Shown here: in pieces, positions 4,772-7,850 of the stretch
How positions within the stretch are numbered: the first letter of the stretch is position 1
Layout of the letters: each line of letters opens with the position of its first letter
Origin: Candidatus Dormiibacterota bacterium
GTDB taxonomy: Bacteria; Chloroflexota; Dormibacteria; Aeolococcales; Aeolococcaceae
Reading direction: 5' to 3'
NCBI GenBank assembly: GCA_955651875.1
Contig: CATPAP010000205.1
Coordinates: 1 to 7,850 of the forward strand
DNA: 7,850 bases
The notes under the pieces: generated by a model
Told to the model about the DNA's origin: nothing
What the model saw: the letters and a program-made list of their open reading frames with translations, nothing else
Database searches by the model: none
Position numbers and translations under genes: made by a program

Positions 4772-5206
4772 GTGACCTCCGAGCACACCACCGGTGACGC
4801 CTTCGAGGCCGAGCGCGACATGCTCGCCACCAGCGACTTCCTACGCTTGCTCGGCTGCCACTTCGACGAGGCCGGGCCGACGCGGATGACGGGCTGGTTC
4901 GAGGTGGGTCCGCAGCACCACCAGCCGTTCGGGCTCGTTCATGGCGGCGTTCTCTGCTCGGTGGTCGAGACCTTCGCGTCGATCGGGGCCTGGCTGGCGG
5001 TGCGCGACAGCGGTCAGACCGCCGTCGGGGTATCGAACTCGACCGACTTCATCCGCCCAACCAGCTCGGGACGTCTCGACGTCGAGGCGCGCGCCATCCA
5101 TCAAGGTCGCACCCAGCAGCTCTGGGAGGTGATCATCTCCCGCGCCAGCGACGGCAAGGAGGTGGCGCGGGGGGGGGTGAGGCTGCAGAACCTCGAGCCG
5201 CGCTGA
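4772..5206 (+). CDS. PaaI/4HBT-type hotdog-fold acyl-CoA thioesterase
   Basis: The gene encodes 144 residues, the usual size for a single hotdog domain. The central helix motif HQPFGLVHGGVLCSVVETFA (50-69) carries HGG at 57-59 and Glu66 in the position of the catalytic acid of PaaI-type thioesterases. It is followed by strands with VGVSNSTDFIRPTSSG (85-100) and a terminal VARGGVRLQNL. Such cytosolic enzymes hydrolyse acyl- or aroyl-CoA to free acid and CoA; the substrate (for example hydroxyphenylacetyl-CoA, 1,4-dihydroxy-2-naphthoyl-CoA or a general acyl-CoA) cannot be fixed from sequence. GTG at 4772 is the start because homology and the leaderless promoter spacing agree. A run of nine G at 5169-5177 lies in frame near the 3' end. 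A strong hairpin separates it from the following NfeD gene, so it is probably transcribed alone. Confidence 0.92.
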   Translation: MTSEHTTGDAFEAERDMLATSDFLRLLGCHFDEAGPTRMTGWFEVGPQHHQPFGLVHGGVLCSVVETFASIGAWLAVRDSGQTAVGVSNSTDFIRPTSSGRLDVEARAIHQGRTQQLWEVIISRASDGKEVARGGVRLQNLEPR

Positions 5207-5234
5207 CGGCCTCGGCGCGGGTCCACGTCGCCAA

Positions 5235-5256
5235 CCGAGCCGCCGTGGCGGCTCGG
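5235..5256 (+). terminator. Perfect 10-bp GC hairpin between thioesterase and nfeD-like genes
   Basis: CCGAGCCGCC (5235-5244) is the exact reverse complement of GGCGGCTCGG (5247-5256), with only GT between them. In RNA this gives a 9-bp stem with a 4-base loop, 28 bases after the thioesterase stop. No T-run follows. It is the strongest stem in the window and ends 7 bases before the next promoter box, which supports a transcription boundary here. Confidence 0.6.
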
Positions 5257-5263
5257 GCGGCCG

Positions 5264-5269
5264 TACACT
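5264..5269 (+). promoter_or_regulatory. -10 box TACACT for a leaderless nfeD-like mRNA
   Basis: TACACT is followed by gagttcg (7 nt) and the ATG at 5277. No Shine-Dalgarno precedes this ATG. The hairpin just upstream occupies the -35 region, so no TTGACA-like element is present. Confidence 0.55.
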
Positions 5270-5276
5270 GAGTTCG

Positions 5277-5723
5277 ATGTTCGTCCTCTGGCTGGCCGTG
5301 ACCGTCGCTTTCATCGCCCTGGAGGTGCACACCGGGGCCTTCTATGCGCTCTTCGTGGCGGTGGGCGCCGTCGCGGCTGCCATCACTGCCCTCGTCGGCG
5401 GTTCGCTGTGGTTCCAGGGCGTGCTCTTCGCGCTGCTGACCGTCGGTGGCCTGTCGCTGGTGCGTCCCTGGCTGCGCGCCCGCTTCGATCGATCCGTGCC
5501 CGTCGCCAAGTTTCGCGGCATCCAGGCCAGCGCCGACGGTCTGGTGGGCCAGCCGGCCATGACCGTCGACACCGTGGGCGACGAGCACCATCCCGGACAC
5601 GCGCTCTTCGCCGGTGAGCACTGGCTGGCGGTGACCGACGCCCTCGAGCCGCTGCCCGCCCAGTTGCCCGTCGTCGTGGTCGCGGTGCGCGGAACCACGC
5701 TGCTGGTCCGCCCCACATCATGA
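5277..5723 (+). CDS. Short NfeD-like membrane protein (NfeD1b type)
   Basis: The gene encodes 148 residues. Three hydrophobic helices can be drawn at about 2-17, 22-41 and 46-63. After a basic linker (RPWLRARFDR) comes a soluble C-terminal domain from about 86 to 146 with GQPAMTVDTV, GEHWLAVTD and a closing VVVVAVRGTTLLVRP, the layout of the NfeD OB-fold. The ClpP-like protease domain of long NfeD proteins is absent, so this is the short form. Short NfeD proteins are typically encoded beside an SPFH protein (as in ybbJ/qmcA of E. coli) and are thought to assist it in the membrane, and here an SPFH gene follows 75 nt downstream. The exact molecular role is not established. The two genes probably form one transcript starting at the TACACT box. 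Confidence 0.88.
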   Translation: MFVLWLAVTVAFIALEVHTGAFYALFVAVGAVAAAITALVGGSLWFQGVLFALLTVGGLSLVRPWLRARFDRSVPVAKFRGIQASADGLVGQPAMTVDTVGDEHHPGHALFAGEHWLAVTDALEPLPAQLPVVVVAVRGTTLLVRPTS

Positions 5724-5784
5724 GCTCTGCGGCGCCACCGCTCAACCCGACAACAGGCAGGTCATCGCGGATCGTCACCATCGC

Positions 5785-5793
5785 AGAGGGGAG
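5785..5793 (+). promoter_or_regulatory. Shine-Dalgarno AGAGGGGAG deciding the GTG start of the SPFH gene
   Basis: A purine run lies 5 nt before GTG (5799). It contrasts with the leaderless-type starts of neighbouring genes and fits a gene read from an upstream promoter. Confidence 0.65.
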
Positions 5794-5798
5794 AGGCC

Positions 5799-6761
5799 GT
5801 GGCTAACACCGGAACCATCGTTGCCTTCGTGGTCATCGCTGTGGCCGCGCTGCTGATCATCATCACGCTGGCGCAGTCGATCAACGTCGTGCAGCAGGGC
5901 TTTGTCGGCGTCGTCCAGAGATTCGGACGCTACGTTGCGCCGGTGCGGCCTCCTGGCGTCGCCATCATCATCCCGTTCATCGACCGGCTGGTGCGTGTCG
6001 ACATGCGCGAGACTCCGCGCACCGGTGACCGCCAGGAGGTGATCACCGCCGACAACGTTGCGGTCGCGGTCAACGCCACCATCTTCAGCCAGGTCGTCGA
6101 CGCGCAGGCCGCGCTGTTCGCCGTCTCCAACTACTTCGTCGCCATCGATCAGCAGGCGCGTACCACGCTGCGCAACGCATTCGGCAACGTCACGCTCGAC
6201 CAGGCGCTGTCACAGCGCGAGCGGATCAACGCGAGCATGCAGGAGCAGATGGAGCAGGTCACCGACAAGTGGGGCATCCGCATCAGCCGCATCGAGATCG
6301 TCGACATCACCCCGCCGACCCAGATCCTCACGGCGATGGCCCTGCAGAAGCAGGCCGACCAGGAGAAGCGGGCACGCATCCTGCAGTCGGAAGGCCAGCA
6401 GATGTCGGCGGTGAACATCGCTGACGGCAACCGGCAGGCCGCCATCAAGAACGCAGAGGGGGAGAGGCAGGCGCAGATCCTGCGGGCCGAGGGCCAGCGG
6501 CAGGCGCTCATCCTCGAGGCCGAGGGCCGTGGCCAGGCGATCTCGACGGTGTACGCGGCGATCAAGGCGGCCGCGCCCGACCCGACTCTCGTCGCCATCC
6601 TCCAGCTCGACACCCTATCCAAGTTCGCCGACAGCGACAACACCACCATCGTGGTGCCGGCCGAATCGGCCGCCCTGCTTGGCGCTGCGCAGGCGGTGCG
6701 CTCGGTGATCCGTGACGCCCCTGCGTTCACTGCGCCGGTGGCGCCACAGCCGCCGGGCTGA
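5799..6761 (+). CDS. SPFH/stomatin-family membrane protein (QmcA/slipin-like)
   Basis: The gene encodes 320 residues. One N-terminal membrane helix (about 6-26) is followed by the SPFH/band-7 domain: VVQQGFVGVVQRFGRYV (30-46), PPGVAIIIPFIDRLVRVDMR (51-70), ITADNVAVAVNATIF (82-96), the ARTTLRNAFGNVTLDQALSQRE stretch (120-141) and WGIRISRIEIVDITPP (158-173). Residues 197-248 form about five 11-residue repeats of the type AEGxRQAxILx, which predicts a right-handed or hendecad coiled coil used for assembling rings. The C-terminus is low-complexity with prolines. Family members form large oligomeric cages in membrane microdomains and often bind or regulate FtsH-type proteases. Its partner is the short NfeD gene just upstream. 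The GTG start is supported by the AGAGGGGAG site and by placement of the membrane helix. Confidence 0.95.
   Translation: MANTGTIVAFVVIAVAALLIIITLAQSINVVQQGFVGVVQRFGRYVAPVRPPGVAIIIPFIDRLVRVDMRETPRTGDRQEVITADNVAVAVNATIFSQVVDAQAALFAVSNYFVAIDQQARTTLRNAFGNVTLDQALSQRERINASMQEQMEQVTDKWGIRISRIEIVDITPPTQILTAMALQKQADQEKRARILQSEGQQMSAVNIADGNRQAAIKNAEGERQAQILRAEGQRQALILEAEGRGQAISTVYAAIKAAAPDPTLVAILQLDTLSKFADSDNTTIVVPAESAALLGAAQAVRSVIRDAPAFTAPVAPQPPG
6387..6542 (+). repeat. Five 11-residue coding repeats within the SPFH gene
   Basis: Residues 197-207, 208-218, 219-229, 230-240 and 241-248 align as x-E/D-G-x-R-Q-A-x-I-x-x. The last three units are nearly identical (AEGERQAQIL, AEGQRQALIL, AEGRGQAI). At DNA level this is a degenerate 33-bp periodicity. 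Such hendecads are usual in the stalk of SPFH proteins. Confidence 0.8.
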
Positions 6762-6783
6762 AGATCGCCGGCGACCGGGCAAG

Positions 6784-6789
6784 TACCAT
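6784..6789 (+). promoter_or_regulatory. -10-like TACCAT before the GMPR/IMPDH-like gene
   Basis: TACCAT is followed by gccgag (6 nt) and the ATG at 6796, within the 34-nt gap after the SPFH stop. No Shine-Dalgarno is present (ccgag is weak). This suggests a leaderless promoter of its own. Confidence 0.5.
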
Positions 6790-6795
6790 GCCGAG

Positions 6796-7815
6796 ATGAC
6801 CGCTGGTCCGCTGCTGCGCGCCCACGCCGACTCGCTCGGCGATCTGCCCGTGGCCTTTGACTACGATCACCTCTCGCTGGTGCCGCGCGTCGTCTCCAGC
6901 CTGACCCACCGTGCGGACGCAGCACCGGAGGTGCGCGTCGGCCCGCTGCTGCTCACGCTCCCGCTGGTGGGTGCGCCGATGCCCGACGTGTGCGGGTCGG
7001 AGATGTGTCGCGCGCTGGCTCGCGACGGTGCCCTCGGTGTCCTGCACCGCTTCCAGCCGCTGACGGCGCAGGTCGCCGCGTTCCGCGATTCCCACGACGG
7101 GTCACCAGCCGCCGTCGCGGCCGCCATCGGCGTCACCGGTGACTACCGCGACCGCTTCGCCGCGCTCTACGGAGCGGGTTGTCGAATCGTCTGCCTCGAC
7201 ACCGCCAACGGGGCGCACGAGCAGGTGGGCGCGGCGGTTGAGTGGGTCCACGCCCAGGCCGAGGACGTCTTCACAATCGCCGGCAACGTGGCCACGGCTG
7301 AGGCGTTCCGGTGGCTGGAGGACCGCGGCGCCGACGCCATCCGGGTGGGCATTGCCGGCGGCAGCGTCTGCGAGACCCGCACCGAGACCGGGGTGTACTC
7401 ACCGACCCCGCACGCTGTCGCCGAGGCGGCCCAGGTGCGCCGCCGGGCGCTGATCATCGGCGACAGCGGTGTTCGCAACCCCGCCGACATGTGCAAGCTG
7501 CTGGCGCTCGGCGCCGACCTCGTCATGGTAGGGTCAGCCCTTGCTGGCACTCGCGAAGCACCCGGTCGGGTCATCGTCGTCGACGGCAAGAAGGTGAAGA
7601 TCATGCGCGGCGCGGCCTCGTTCTCTGTTCAGCAGCAGGCGGGGGCGGAGGACCCCGGGTACGTCGAGGGAACGGAGACGCTCGTGCCCTACAAGGGCGG
7701 CGTCGACGACGTTGTGCGACGCTATCTCGCAGGGCTGCGCAGCTCGATGTCGTACATGGACGCGCGCACGCTGGAGCAGTACCGCGAGAACGTCAGCTTC
7801 ATCATCCTCCGCTGA
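6796..7815 (+). CDS. IMP dehydrogenase/GMP reductase family enzyme, short form without CBS domains
   Basis: The gene encodes 339 residues, a single TIM-barrel. Marks in order: AFDYDHLSLVP (20-30), PLVGAPM (56-62), GVTGDYRDR (112-120), LDTANGAH (134-141), AGNVATAEA (162-170), then VGIAGGSVCETR (184-195) with the catalytic-loop Cys192 and Thr194. IIGDSGVRNPADMCKLLALG (220-239) and VMVGSALAG bind the nucleotide phosphate, and VEGTETLVPYKGGV (290-303), GLRSSMSYMDA (313-323) and a closing VSFIILR complete the fold. There is no CBS pair in the middle, unlike classic GuaB. The Arg-Tyr dyad of the IMPDH flap is not visible before the VEGTETLVPYKG segment, which favours GMP reductase (GMP to IMP, NADPH) or a divergent relative over IMP dehydrogenase. 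ATG 6796 is preferred over an upstream GTG at 6712, which would overlap the SPFH gene; homology begins after 6796. Confidence 0.9.
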   Translation: MTAGPLLRAHADSLGDLPVAFDYDHLSLVPRVVSSLTHRADAAPEVRVGPLLLTLPLVGAPMPDVCGSEMCRALARDGALGVLHRFQPLTAQVAAFRDSHDGSPAAVAAAIGVTGDYRDRFAALYGAGCRIVCLDTANGAHEQVGAAVEWVHAQAEDVFTIAGNVATAEAFRWLEDRGADAIRVGIAGGSVCETRTETGVYSPTPHAVAEAAQVRRRALIIGDSGVRNPADMCKLLALGADLVMVGSALAGTREAPGRVIVVDGKKVKIMRGAASFSVQQQAGAEDPGYVEGTETLVPYKGGVDDVVRRYLAGLRSSMSYMDARTLEQYRENVSFIILR

Positions 7816-7831
7816 GCTGCGCTCGGCGGCC

Positions 7832-7849
7832 GCGCTCGCGCGCGAGTGC
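7832..7849 (+). terminator. Possible hairpin after the GMPR/IMPDH-like gene
   Basis: GCGCTCG (7832-7838) can pair with CGAGTGC (7843-7849), one G-U pair, around a CGCG loop; the core CTCGCGCGCGAG is a perfect palindrome. It lies 16 bases after the TGA. The window ends here, so no downstream T-run can be judged. Confidence 0.35.
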
Positions 7850-7850
7850 C

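Noticed and set aside
784..5206. Phenylacetate (paa) degradation cluster suggested by PaaG-like and PaaI-like genes
   Set aside because: The two genes are on opposite strands, separated by the DUF1800/DUF1501 pair, and no paaABCDE, paaK or paaZ gene is present.
6387..6542. 33-bp periodicity considered as a CRISPR-like or DNA repeat array
   Set aside because: The repeats are degenerate in DNA, contiguous without spacers, and fully explained by 11-residue coding repeats.
6149..6925. Minus-strand open frame (258 codons) opposite the SPFH gene
   Set aside because: It is a shadow of the SPFH repeats; the recurring Ala/Cys/Ser pattern mirrors the plus-strand AEGxRQA repeats.

Overview
The window looks like chromosomal DNA from a GC-rich bacterium, most likely an actinomycete-like lineage (Actinomycetota or a neighbouring high-GC group such as Dormibacterota or Chloroflexota). 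Reasons: nearly all codons of the real genes end in G or C, GTG and TTG starts are common, the secreted proteins carry Tat signals, and several genes appear to have leaderless mRNAs. The lineage call is inference from style, not a match to a known genome.

Layout. (1) 1-159: C-terminal end of a membrane protein, probably an ABC-2-type permease. (2) 160-656: about 500 bases with no convincing intact gene. It holds a possible decayed HNH/DUF222 fragment, a weak transposase-like tail and a perfect 18-bp CTAG-containing palindrome. (3) 657-731, minus: tRNA-Gly(GCC) with encoded CCA. (4) 784-1915, minus: a two-gene unit of a DUF971 zinc-site protein followed 4 nt later by a PaaG-like crotonase. (5) 2031-4728, plus: a divergent, translationally linked pair of Tat-exported proteins, DUF1800 then DUF1501. 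(6) 4772-5206, plus: a PaaI/4HBT hotdog thioesterase. (7) 5277-6761, plus: a short NfeD protein and its SPFH (stomatin/QmcA-like) partner. (8) 6796-7815, plus: a CBS-less IMP dehydrogenase/GMP reductase family enzyme.

How the genes fit together. DUF1800/DUF1501 is a widespread exported pair of unknown function, and the NfeD/SPFH pair is a membrane-microdomain module. The crotonase and the thioesterase both act on acyl-CoA substrates but lie in separate, oppositely oriented units. The GMPR/IMPDH-like enzyme belongs to purine metabolism and is probably only a neighbour.

The most notable pattern is in the start regions. Five of the eight intact protein genes have a TAnnnT hexamer placed exactly 6-7 nt before the start codon and no Shine-Dalgarno, the architecture of leaderless transcripts. 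The downstream genes DUF1501 and SPFH instead have clear purine-rich ribosome-binding sites. No CRISPR array, intact insertion sequence or obviously new multi-gene system is visible. The least explained protein content is the DUF1800/DUF1501 pair and the DUF971 gene.
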